Below are positions 10,417 through 18,016 of a DNA stretch of 64,000 nucleotides, one piece after another. Within the stretch, counting starts at the first letter, position 1. Every line of letters starts with the position of its first letter. The position numbers and the translations under genes were made by a program. The stretch lies in NCBI GenBank assembly GCA_029975215.1, contig JARKPO010000018.1, forward strand, positions 1 through 64,000, read 5' to 3'. The notes under the pieces are model-generated. The model did not search any database. It was given only the letters and a program-made list of their open reading frames with translations, and was not told the origin of the DNA. Source of the DNA: Levilinea sp. Its GTDB lineage: Bacteria; Chloroflexota; Anaerolineae; Anaerolineales; Anaerolineaceae.

Positions 10417-10423
10417 TCAAGCT

Positions 10424-11356
10424 ATGACGGACTACTACCTGGCCATTGATATCGGCGGCACGCGCCTGCGCACTGCCCTCTTCCCCGCGGACAGCCGCGA
10501 ACCGGTGCGCCATGAGCGCATCAGCACCCGCGGCGCCGGCTCCACGTTGGACCGCCTCTGCGACCTGGTGTCGCGCGTCTGGCCTGATGACGGCCCCGTG
10601 CGCGCCATCGGCGCCGCCGCCCCCGGGCCCATCAACCCCCGCACCGGCGTCATCTACGCTGCCCCCAATATCCCCGGCTGGCGCAATATGCCCCTCAAAA
10701 AAGAGCTGGAAGATCATTTCCACGTTCCCGTCGAATTGGGCAACGATGCCAACCTGGCCGCCCTGGGTGAATGGCGCTTTGGCGCAGGCATGGGCTGTCA
10801 CAACCTGCTCTACCTCACCATCTCCACCGGCATCGGCGGCGGCGTCATCCTGGATGACCGCCTGGTGCTGGGTGAACACGGCCTGGCGGGCGAATTGGGC
10901 CACATCACCGTGCTCCCCGACGGTCCCTTGTGCGGCTGCGGTCAGCGCGGCCATCTGGAAGCCATCGCCTCCGGCACGGCTATCGCCCGTTGGGCCGCCG
11001 AACAGCTTGCCGCCGGGCGCGAATCATCCCTTTCCGCCGACCCCGCCCCCACCGCCAAAGACGTCTCCCGCGCCGCCCAGGCCGGCGACGCCCTCAGCAT
11101 CGAAGCCCTCAGCCGCGCCGGTTATTTCCTGGGTGTGGCCCTGGCCGATTTCCTCCACGCCTTCAACCCTTCCATGATCGTCCTGGGTGGCGGCGTCATC
11201 TCCAGCGGCGAGCTCTTCCTTGCGCCCGTGCGCCAGGCCATCTACGACCACGTCATGTCCCCCGCTTATGTGCAGGATCTCAAGATCGTCAAAGCCAGCC
11301 TGGGGGATGACGTGGGCTTATTTGGCGCGCTGGCCCTGGCCGCAGGTAAATACTAG
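10424..11356 (+). CDS. ROK-family sugar kinase (glucokinase-like)
   Basis: A 310-residue ROK protein, probably a cytoplasmic ATP-dependent glucokinase or related hexose kinase. The N-terminal phosphate loop is AIDIGGTRLRTAL. The substrate region includes AAPGPINP and ELGNDANLAALGEW (the Asp of NDAN is the catalytic base in the family), then STGIGGGVI. The zinc motif normally reads CxCGxxGCxE; here it is CGCGQRGHLE, with His177 in place of the third cysteine. A C-terminal GGG(V/I)I loop follows. There is no HTH at the N-terminus, so this is a kinase rather than a ROK repressor. It is transcribed divergently from yvcK-gap-pgk. Substrate (glucose, N-acetyl sugar or other) cannot be settled from sequence alone. 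Confidence 0.92.
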   Translation: MTDYYLAIDIGGTRLRTALFPADSREPVRHERISTRGAGSTLDRLCDLVSRVWPDDGPVRAIGAAAPGPINPRTGVIYAAPNIPGWRNMPLKKELEDHFHVPVELGNDANLAALGEWRFGAGMGCHNLLYLTISTGIGGGVILDDRLVLGEHGLAGELGHITVLPDGPLCGCGQRGHLEAIASGTAIARWAAEQLAAGRESSLSADPAPTAKDVSRAAQAGDALSIEALSRAGYFLGVALADFLHAFNPSMIVLGGGVISSGELFLAPVRQAIYDHVMSPAYVQDLKIVKASLGDDVGLFGALALAAGKY

Positions 11357-11375
11357 CTCTCTCTTTTTCATCCAT

Positions 11376-11394
11376 CGCCCGCATTCCGCGGGCG
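11376..11394 (+). terminator. Terminator after the ROK kinase gene
   Basis: CGCCCGC-ATTCC-GCGGGCG hairpin followed by CTTTTCC, 20 bp after the ROK stop codon. Confidence 0.7.
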
Positions 11395-11480
11395 CTTTTC
11401 CATTAAAATGCGCGCAGAATATAGATGAACGTTCACAAAAACGGTGATTTACTGCCTATAGGCCGCCCGCGCGAGAATGC

Positions 11481-11486
11481 TATAAT
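11481..11486 (+). promoter_or_regulatory. -10 box (TATAAT) of the aminotransferase gene
   Basis: A consensus TATAAT lies 58 nt before ATG 11545. The leader contains a good Shine-Dalgarno (AAAGGAGT at about 11529-11536), so this transcript is leadered, unlike the ROK transcript. Confidence 0.55.
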
Positions 11487-11544
11487 CAATTCAGGTTCAC
11501 CTTCGGTGTCAACGCTCACCATTCAGAAAAAGGAGTCTTCGTAT

Positions 11545-12870
11545 ATGGAACGGCTTAACTTACCCGGCCCCAAAGCCCAGGAGATTGTCTCGCGCGACGA
11601 AAAGGTCATCTCCCCATCCTATCCACGCGGCTACCCCTTTGTAATGGATCACGGCAAAGGTTCTCAGGTTTGGGATGTGGACGGCAACGTTTTTCTGGAC
11701 TTTGCGGCGGGCATTGCGGTGCTCTCCACCGGTCACAGCCACCCCAAAGTGGTCAAAGCCATTCAGGAGCAGGCGGAGAAGTTCATTCACATCTCCTCCG
11801 ATTTCTACCATCCCAAGTGGGTGGAATTGGCTGAAAAATTGAACGAGATTGCCCCCTTCAAAGAAAACGCAGTCTCCTTCATGACCAATTCGGGCACCGA
11901 AAGCGTTGAGTCGGCCATCAAGCTGGCCCGCCACACCACCGGCCGCACCCAGTTCATCGGCTTCCTGGGCGGCTTCCACGGCCGCACCCTGGGGTCAGTC
12001 ACCTTCACCGCCTCCAAATCCAGCTATCACCGCGGCTTCTACCCTCTGATGAACGGCGTGGTGCATGCCCCCTTCCCCAACACCTACCACCCCATCCTGG
12101 CCTCTCTCCCCGATGAAGATTACGGCGAGACCGTGGTGCGCTACATTGAAGAGCAGATTCTCGGGCGCATCGTCCCCGCCGAAGACGTGGCCGGCATCCT
12201 CGTCGAGCCTATTCAGGGCGAAGGCGGTTATGTCGTGCCCACGCCGGGCTTCTTCCCCGCCCTGCGCCGTCTGTGCAACCGCCACGGCATTCTCCTCATC
12301 GCTGATGAAGTTCAGGCTGGCGTAGGCCGCACCGGCAAATGGTGGTCCATCGAACAATTTGGCGTTGAGCCCGACATCATCTGCATCGCCAAAGGCATCG
12401 CCTCCGGCGTGCCCCTGGGGGCCATGGTTGCCCGCGAATCCCTGGTAAAGTGGCCGCGCGGCTCCCACGGCAACACCTACGGCGGCAACCCCATCGCTTG
12501 CGCCGCCGCCCTGGCCACCCTCGACCTGGTGGAGAGCGAATACATGCAGAATGCCGTTGAAGTCGGCCAGCACGCCAAAGCTATCATGGAAGAGATCATG
12601 TCTCGCCACCCCAGCGTGGGCGAAGTGCGTGGCATGGGCCTCATGCTCGGCATGGAATTTGTCAAAGACCGCGCCACCCACAAGCCCAACGAACACATCC
12701 GCGACCGCATCGTAGACCTGGCCTTCGAACGCGGCCTCATCACCCTCGGCTGCGCCAAGAGCACCATCCGCATCTCTCCGCCCCTGTGTATCACCCGCAC
12801 CGAGATCGAAGAGGGCATGGCCATTCTGGACGAAGCCATCTCCGTCGCCGAACAGGAATTGATGGATTAA
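11545..12870 (+). CDS. Class III PLP-dependent aminotransferase (GabT/ArgD-like)
   Basis: A 441-residue fold-type I, class III aminotransferase of the acetylornithine/4-aminobutyrate group. Visible motifs are the N-terminal VWDVDGNVFLDFAAGIAV, the phosphate-binding MTNSGTESVESAIKLAR, the GGFHGRT loop, IADEVQAGVGRTG with the cofactor-stacking Asp, and CIAKGIASG with the Schiff-base lysine. It most resembles 4-aminobutyrate or broad-range (ornithine, alanine, branched) omega-aminotransferases, so the exact amino donor is open. The start is set by AAAGGAGT 9 nt before ATG 11545; an upstream in-frame extension lacks homology. Its stop overlaps the next start (TAATG at 12868-12872), so the downstream histidine kinase is probably translationally coupled. 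Confidence 0.9.
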   Translation: MERLNLPGPKAQEIVSRDEKVISPSYPRGYPFVMDHGKGSQVWDVDGNVFLDFAAGIAVLSTGHSHPKVVKAIQEQAEKFIHISSDFYHPKWVELAEKLNEIAPFKENAVSFMTNSGTESVESAIKLARHTTGRTQFIGFLGGFHGRTLGSVTFTASKSSYHRGFYPLMNGVVHAPFPNTYHPILASLPDEDYGETVVRYIEEQILGRIVPAEDVAGILVEPIQGEGGYVVPTPGFFPALRRLCNRHGILLIADEVQAGVGRTGKWWSIEQFGVEPDIICIAKGIASGVPLGAMVARESLVKWPRGSHGNTYGGNPIACAAALATLDLVESEYMQNAVEVGQHAKAIMEEIMSRHPSVGEVRGMGLMLGMEFVKDRATHKPNEHIRDRIVDLAFERGLITLGCAKSTIRISPPLCITRTEIEEGMAILDEAISVAEQELMD

Positions 12871-14453
12871 TGCTGCCCGATTTCCGCGTCCGCCAGCGCG
12901 ATTACCTTCTGGAAATCTCCCGCACCATCACCCAGGAATTAGACCTGGATAAAGTGCTGGAGCGTATCTTAAACATTTCCATTGAAATGCTGGCCGGACA
13001 GGCGGGGATCATCGCCTTACGAAAACTCACCGGGGGCTGGAACGTGCGTGTGGCGCACGGCCTGCCCCCGGCTTTTCTTAAATTTATCGAATCCCTGCTC
13101 AGCCAGCTTCCCGACGTCGGCCAGGCCCAATTCAGCGAAGTGGACATCGCTGAAATCAACCAGCGGCTCCAGGAACTGACCTACACCGCCAGCATGGGTT
13201 ATTACACCAGCGTGGCCCTGCCCATGATCTCGCGCGGCTCCATTGTGGGGGTCATCTTCATTTTTCGCAATTATTCCGGCACATTTTCTGCCAACGATCA
13301 CGTCATCCTGGCTTCCTTCGCCAATCAAGCCGCCATCGCCGTTCAGAACGCCCAATATTTCGCCCAGGTCACCCAGGAAAAAATGCGCCTGGATGCTCTG
13401 CTGGACACCGCCGGCGACGGCATTTTGATCCTCACCAACAACCATATTATCGAACGCTGCAACCAGGCTCTGGCCCGCCTGCTGGGCTCCCCCGCTGAGG
13501 CGCTGCAGGGTAAACATCACGACGCCGTCCTCACCTGGAACCAGCCGCCCCAGGGACTCACCCTGGAACAGGCCGTGGCCGGAGGGTGGCCGCTGACCGC
13601 CCACGCCCAGCTCTACATCGAAGGCGACCTGAAACGCGGCCCCGGGCAGCCCCCTCTTCCGGTGGGCATCACCTACGCCCCGCTGCTCTCCGGTGAGGGT
13701 ACCCTCCTGAACATCATCGCCACTGTGCGCGATATCACCCGCTTCCGTCAGGCCGACGAAATGAAGAGCACCTTCATGTCCATCATCAGCCACGAGCTCA
13801 AAACCCCCGTGGCCTTGATCAAAGGCTATGTCTCCACTCTGCGCCGTGATGACGCCGATTGGGACCGCGAAATTGTGGCCGACAGCCTGCAAGTGATCGA
13901 AGAAGAAGCGGACCGCCTGACCCTGATGATTGAAAATCTGCTGGATGCCACTCGCCTGCAGGCCGGGGGGCTAAACATCAAGCGTTCAGATGTCTCCCTG
14001 GCAGCCTTGGCCGAGCGCCTGGCCAAACGCTTCCAAACCCAAACCACCCGCCACACCCTGGTGGTGGACTTTCCCCCTGATTTTCCGGTGATCCTTGCCG
14101 ATGAAACCCGCCTGGAACAGGTGATAAGCAACCTGATTTCCAATGCCATGAAATACGCTGCCGAGGGCGAAATCCGCATCGGCGGCCAGATCTTGCCCGA
14201 TCTGGTGGTGGTGTGCGTCAGCGATCAAGGCCCCGGCATCGCCCCCGGCGACATCCCCCACGTCTTCGACCGCTTCTACCGCGCCCCCGACATGGCCCGC
14301 CACACCAAAGGCGCAGGTTTGGGCCTTTTCCTCACCCGCGCCATCATCGAAGCCCACGGCGGCCGCATCTGGGTGGATCCCGAAACGGGCAAAGGCGCGC
14401 GCATCTGCTTCTCGCTGCCCCGCCCCGAAACGCACCTCATCACCACGAAATAG
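12870..14453 (+). CDS. Soluble GAF-PAS sensor histidine kinase
   Basis: A 527-residue kinase without membrane segments. In order it has an N-terminal GAF domain (about residues 15-165), a PAS domain (about 180-290; LDTAGDGILILTNN), a HisKA domain with phospho-acceptor His308 in IISHELKTPVALIKGY, and a HATPase_c domain with the N box (NLISNAMKYA), G1 (DQGPGIAPGD), F box (FDRFYRAPD) and G2 (GAGLGLFLTRAI). It should autophosphorylate in response to a cytoplasmic ligand. No response-regulator gene is adjacent, so the partner is unknown. The ATG overlaps the stop of the aminotransferase by one base, which suggests coupled expression. Confidence 0.93.
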   Translation: MLPDFRVRQRDYLLEISRTITQELDLDKVLERILNISIEMLAGQAGIIALRKLTGGWNVRVAHGLPPAFLKFIESLLSQLPDVGQAQFSEVDIAEINQRLQELTYTASMGYYTSVALPMISRGSIVGVIFIFRNYSGTFSANDHVILASFANQAAIAVQNAQYFAQVTQEKMRLDALLDTAGDGILILTNNHIIERCNQALARLLGSPAEALQGKHHDAVLTWNQPPQGLTLEQAVAGGWPLTAHAQLYIEGDLKRGPGQPPLPVGITYAPLLSGEGTLLNIIATVRDITRFRQADEMKSTFMSIISHELKTPVALIKGYVSTLRRDDADWDREIVADSLQVIEEEADRLTLMIENLLDATRLQAGGLNIKRSDVSLAALAERLAKRFQTQTTRHTLVVDFPPDFPVILADETRLEQVISNLISNAMKYAAEGEIRIGGQILPDLVVVCVSDQGPGIAPGDIPHVFDRFYRAPDMARHTKGAGLGLFLTRAIIEAHGGRIWVDPETGKGARICFSLPRPETHLITTK

Positions 14454-14558
14454 TCAGAGATCCTCCGAAGGGAACTCTCTTGCCCTTTGATCGAAAGATC
14501 GGCTACACGCAGTTAACCAAACCCCACCCCGCTTTCCGCCACCTCTCGCCCAAAATGG

Positions 14559-14564
14559 TATAAT
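14559..14564 (+). promoter_or_regulatory. -10 box (TATAAT) of the CpXC gene
   Basis: A consensus TATAAT lies 76 nt before ATG 14641, in the 187-bp gap after the histidine kinase. TTAGGAAGG about 10 nt before the ATG can serve as RBS. Confidence 0.5.
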
Positions 14565-14640
14565 TCTCTCCATACTGGCTGTCTGGATCAAAACGCCTGC
14601 CCCCTGGGCGTATCTTCTTCTTAGGAAGGCTCATCTTCGT

Positions 14641-15993
14641 ATGGCTAAAACCACCACTTCCTGTCCGCGCTGCCGCCAGCCCGTTGTGGCGGATGTTGAA
14701 CAGCTCTTCGACCTCAACCAGGACCCGCGCGCCAAACAGCGCCTGCTGGGCGGACAGGCAAACCAAATTGCCTGCCCAAGCTGCGGCTACCAGGGCAATT
14801 TCAGCACGCCCATTGTGTATCACGACCCCGACAAAGAACTGCTGCTCACCTTTTTCCCCCCCGAAATGGGCCTGCCCGCCAATGAACAGGAACGCATTAT
14901 CGGCCCCCTCATCACCCAGGTAACCAATAAGCTGCCCGCTGAAAAGCGCAAAGCTTATCTCTTCCGCCCACAGGCCATGTTCACCTTTGATACCCTCATC
15001 GAGAAAATTCTCGAAGGGGACGGCATCACCAAAGAGATGATCCAGGCCCAGCAAGCTCGTCTGGCCCTGCTGCAGCGTCTGCTCACCACCGCCTCCGCCG
15101 AAAGCCGCCTCACCATCATCCAGCAGGAAGAAGCCATCATTGACGCGGAATTCTTCACCCTCTTTGGACGCGTCATCGAAGCCTCTATGGCCCAGGGCGA
15201 CCAGCAAACCGCCCGCACCCTGGCTGGGCTGCAGCAGGAACTGCTGGATAACACCAGTTTTGGCCGCCAGGTCAAATCCTCAGCCGAGGCCTCCGAGCGC
15301 ATGGTCAAGAGCCTGCAAGAAGCCTCGCAAAGCGGCCTCACTCGCGATAAGCTCCTGGATGTGCTCCTCACTGCACCAGATGAGGCTTCCCTCTCCACCG
15401 TGGTCACCATGACCCGCACTGGCCTGGATTATGAATTCTTCCAGATTCTCTCCGGCCGCATCGAAGCCGCGCAAGGCCCCGAAAAGGAAAAATTGGAAAC
15501 CCTGCGCGGAACTTTACTGAAGATGGTCGAGACCATTGACCAGCAGGTCGCCCAGCAGATGGAAGCCACCAAGGCCATCCTGGATCAAATTCTGGCCACC
15601 CCCGATATCGAAAAAACCATCCGCGACAACGCCCAGTTGATTGACGATTTCTTTGTGGAAGTCGTGCAGGCCGAGCTGCAGGCCGCCCGTCAGAACGGCG
15701 ACCTGGAGCGCAGCGCCAAGATCAATCAGGTGGTGGACGTGCTCAAGAAGCTGAGCGCACCTCCCAAAGAATTTGAGCTCATCGAAAAACTCATGCAGGT
15801 CAGCGATGATGCCCAGCGCCGCAAGATCTTGGAAGAAAACGCCGAAATGGTCACCGGTGAATTTGTGCAGATGCTCTCCACCCTCGCCAGCCAGTCCGAA
15901 AGCCAGGGGCAGCCTCCCGAAGTTGTGGAAGAGCTGAAGAAAATCTACCGCCTGGGCCTGCGCTTCACCATGGAAGCCAACCTGAAGAAGTAA
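14641..15993 (+). CDS. CpXC-domain protein of unknown function
   Basis: A 450-residue protein beginning with a CpXC-type zinc-binding module: CPRC near residue 8 and CPSCGYQG near residue 44, with the (F/T)xPIVYHDP strand between the metal site and the body. The CpXC domain is a family of unknown function named after its two Cys-Pro-x-Cys motifs. The rest (about residues 100-450) is predicted to be almost entirely helical, rich in Gln/Glu/Ala heptads and probably coiled-coil (for example AEASERMVKSLQEA). No signal peptide or membrane segment is present. It has its own promoter and ends at a bidirectional hairpin. No catalytic function can be assigned. Confidence 0.8.
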   Translation: MAKTTTSCPRCRQPVVADVEQLFDLNQDPRAKQRLLGGQANQIACPSCGYQGNFSTPIVYHDPDKELLLTFFPPEMGLPANEQERIIGPLITQVTNKLPAEKRKAYLFRPQAMFTFDTLIEKILEGDGITKEMIQAQQARLALLQRLLTTASAESRLTIIQQEEAIIDAEFFTLFGRVIEASMAQGDQQTARTLAGLQQELLDNTSFGRQVKSSAEASERMVKSLQEASQSGLTRDKLLDVLLTAPDEASLSTVVTMTRTGLDYEFFQILSGRIEAAQGPEKEKLETLRGTLLKMVETIDQQVAQQMEATKAILDQILATPDIEKTIRDNAQLIDDFFVEVVQAELQAARQNGDLERSAKINQVVDVLKKLSAPPKEFELIEKLMQVSDDAQRRKILEENAEMVTGEFVQMLSTLASQSESQGQPPEVVEELKKIYRLGLRFTMEANLKK

Positions 15994-16017
15994 GCCCTTT
16001 CTCAAAAGACAAACCAA

Positions 16018-16047
16018 CAGACCGGCCCGTTTGCTTCGGCCGGTCTG
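16018..16047. terminator. Bidirectional terminator between the CpXC gene and the FHA regulator
   Basis: Ten-bp arms CAGACCGGCC / GGCCGGTCTG with a 10-nt loop lie between two convergent genes. T-rich stretches flank both sides (TGATTT on plus, TTGGTTTGTCTTTTG on minus). Confidence 0.7.
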
Positions 16048-16068
16048 CTGATTTAAGGGGTGCAGCTC

Positions 16069-16734
16069 TCAGGCTGCCGGGTTATCCAGGCGCAGCCCGT
16101 GGCCGCGCACCGTCAGAATGTAATTATGGCGCGGGTCCAGCGCCGTCAGCCGTTCGCGCAGCCGCCGCGCCAGCGCATCCAACGCCTGATCGGATACGCC
16201 AAAAGCATCCTCGCCTCCCCATACCGCCGTCACCAACTGCTGGCGCGAGACCACCTCACCCTGCTGATCGTACAACGCCTGCAGCAGCCGGAACTGCGAA
16301 GCCGAAAGGGGCGGCAGCACTTCCTGCGTGCCCACCCACACCCGCCGCGAGCGCGTATCCAGGAACAGGCGGCGGCTGGCGCGGCTGATCACCGGCAGAT
16401 CCATCCCCTCCATCGGCATGGTGGCGTCTGAACTGAGGAAGACAAAGCTTTGCACCAGGGCAATTTGCAGCAAATCGCTGTCCTGCAGCATCTGCGGTTC
16501 GCTGATTAAATTGGCGTTCACATACGTCCCATTTTTTGAGCCTAAATCTTCCAGCAGCACCCCCTCTGGGCCGGGTGTCAGCCGGGCGTGGTAACGAGAT
16601 ACCTGGCGGTCCGGGATGACAATGTCGCAGCCCGGCTCACGGCCCACCATGAGCACCTGTCCAATCACCCACCGCTGCCCGTTTAAAGGCCCTGCCTGGC
16701 CGATCAATACCGGAAGCTCTGCTGTGCGATTCAT
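16069..16734 (-). CDS. FHA-domain protein fused to an OmpR-type winged helix
   Basis: A 221-residue two-domain regulator. The N-terminal FHA domain (about residues 25-105) shows the phosphothreonine-binding signature: GREPGCDIVIPD, the Ser-Arg-x-His core (VSRYHARL) and GSKNGTYVN. Residues about 130-218 form a transcriptional-regulatory C-terminal winged helix (LSASQFRLLQALYDQQGEVVS, ending in the YILTVRGHGLRL hairpin), with the recognition helix in SDQALDALARRLRERL. It should bind DNA in response to a phosphothreonine partner. The gene lies back to back with a Ser/Thr kinase across 286 bp, a natural phospho-signalling pair. GGGAGGA precedes the ATG. Confidence 0.88.
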   Translation of the reverse strand: MNRTAELPVLIGQAGPLNGQRWVIGQVLMVGREPGCDIVIPDRQVSRYHARLTPGPEGVLLEDLGSKNGTYVNANLISEPQMLQDSDLLQIALVQSFVFLSSDATMPMEGMDLPVISRASRRLFLDTRSRRVWVGTQEVLPPLSASQFRLLQALYDQQGEVVSRQQLVTAVWGGEDAFGVSDQALDALARRLRERLTALDPRHNYILTVRGHGLRLDNPAA

Positions 16735-16879
16735 GGGTTCCTCCCAGCTTCAGATTACCCTTACAGCCGCCCCCCTACCATTGATTTCAGCAATTGAAGG
16801 CCGCCGTTTCTGATCTCAATTCCCGCTGTCCGGGCAAATCCTGTTCTTTGAAGGCACTGTGCTTTCCGTTCCTTCGAGG

Positions 16880-16885
16880 TATAAT
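16880..16885 (+). promoter_or_regulatory. -10 box (TATAAT) of the Ser/Thr kinase gene
   Basis: A consensus TATAAT lies 135 nt before ATG 17021. The implied leader of about 130 nt is the longest in this part of the window; no recognisable riboswitch is seen in it. GAGGAG lies 8 nt before the ATG. Confidence 0.5.
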
Positions 16886-17020
16886 ATAGCAGAATTTTGA
16901 TCTTTTGTGTGAACATGGCTGGGTTTTTCCTTGAGCGGCAACACGCCGAAATAAATCACCGCCGCTCAGCTGACGCCAATTCAAAAAGATCACCGCAGCT
17001 TTGGGTGAGGAGTTCACGCT

Positions 17021-18016
17021 ATGCCCGTCCCTCTGAAAGCCGGGGAAATCCTGCGTGGGCGGTACCGAATCAGCCGCATCATTGGCCAGGGCGGCATGGG
17101 CAGTATTTACCTGGCAGATGATCAGCGTCTGGAAGGGCGTCAGTGCGCCCTGAAAGAGGTTGAACACGACCGCTCACTTCCCCCAGATCTTGTCCGAGAG
17201 GCTCGCGAGCAGTTCCTGCGTGAGGCCACCGTTTTGGCGCGCCTCGACCACCCCAATCTGCCCAAGGTTTCTGATTTCTTCTCCATCGGCACGCGCGATT
17301 ATCTGGTGATGGATTATGTTCCTGGCAAAGATCTGCGCGCTCTAATGCTGGAAGCACGCCAATCCGGCAATTTCCTGCCGGAAAGCAGCGTGCTCAATTG
17401 GGCCAACCAGTTGGCCGACGCGCTGACGTACCTCCACGCCCAAAAGCCCGCCATCGTCCACCGCGACATCAAGCCTTCTAACCTCAAGCTGACGCCCAGC
17501 GGCCTGCTCAAGCTGGTGGATTTCGGCCTGGTAAAGCTCTTAGCCCCCGGGGAGGTCACCATCACCGTGCTGCAAGGGCAGGGAACGGCTCTCTACACCC
17601 CGTTGGAACAGTACGGCGGCGACAGCGGCCATACCGACGCACGCAGCGATATTTTCACCTTCGGCGCCACGCTCTACCATCTGCTCACCAATCATCCCCC
17701 AGCCGACGCCCGCCAGCGGTTCTTAGACCCATCCGCCTTGCAGCCCCCACGTCAGATCAACCCCGAAATCTCCCCCCGCACCGAACGCGCCATCTTGTGG
17801 GCCATGAGCATGCACCCTGATGACCGCCCTGCCAATGTGGAGAGCTTCCGCGAGGCCCTTATGGGCAGCTCCCCCTTGCTGATCAATTTACCGCAGCGCA
17901 CCCAGCCGCAAAAAAACACCCTCCAAAGCATGTTCGCTCATGATCCAGAGCGCTCCCTTTGGTGGGCGTTAATCGGGATGTCGGTGATCAGTCTGGTGCT
18001 TACGTTGCTGCGCTAG
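17021..18016 (+). CDS. Hanks-type Ser/Thr protein kinase with C-terminal membrane anchor
   Basis: A 331-residue PknB-like kinase. The glycine-rich loop is [13 protein letters not shown]. The ATP lysine is in CALKEVEHD. The catalytic loop is [13 protein letters not shown] and the metal-binding DFG sits in [13 protein letters not shown]+1-region [13 protein letters not shown] and the [13 protein letters not shown] helix follow. After the kinase domain (to about residue 285) comes a short linker and one hydrophobic segment at the extreme C-terminus (about 312-330), so the kinase is probably tail-anchored, facing the cytoplasm, with no extracellular sensor. It is divergent from the FHA-winged-helix gene, a likely substrate or reader. 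Its stop codon overlaps the convergent GH3 stop in a shared CTAG. Confidence 0.95.
   Translation: MPVPLKAGEILRGRYRISRIIGQGGMGSIYLADDQRLEGRQCALKEVEHDRSLPPDLVREAREQFLREATVLARLDHPNLPKVSDFFSIGTRDYLVMDYVPGKDLRALMLEARQSGNFLPESSVLNWANQLADALTYLHAQKPAIVHRDIKPSNLKLTPSGLLKLVDFGLVKLLAPGEVTITVLQGQGTALYTPLEQYGGDSGHTDARSDIFTFGATLYHLLTNHPPADARQRFLDPSALQPPRQINPEISPRTERAILWAMSMHPDDRPANVESFREALMGSSPLLINLPQRTQPQKNTLQSMFAHDPERSLWWALIGMSVISLVLTLLR

Noticed and set aside
16886-17020. Riboswitch in the Ser/Thr kinase leader
   Set aside because: The leader is long but I see no conserved riboswitch core or paired expression platform.
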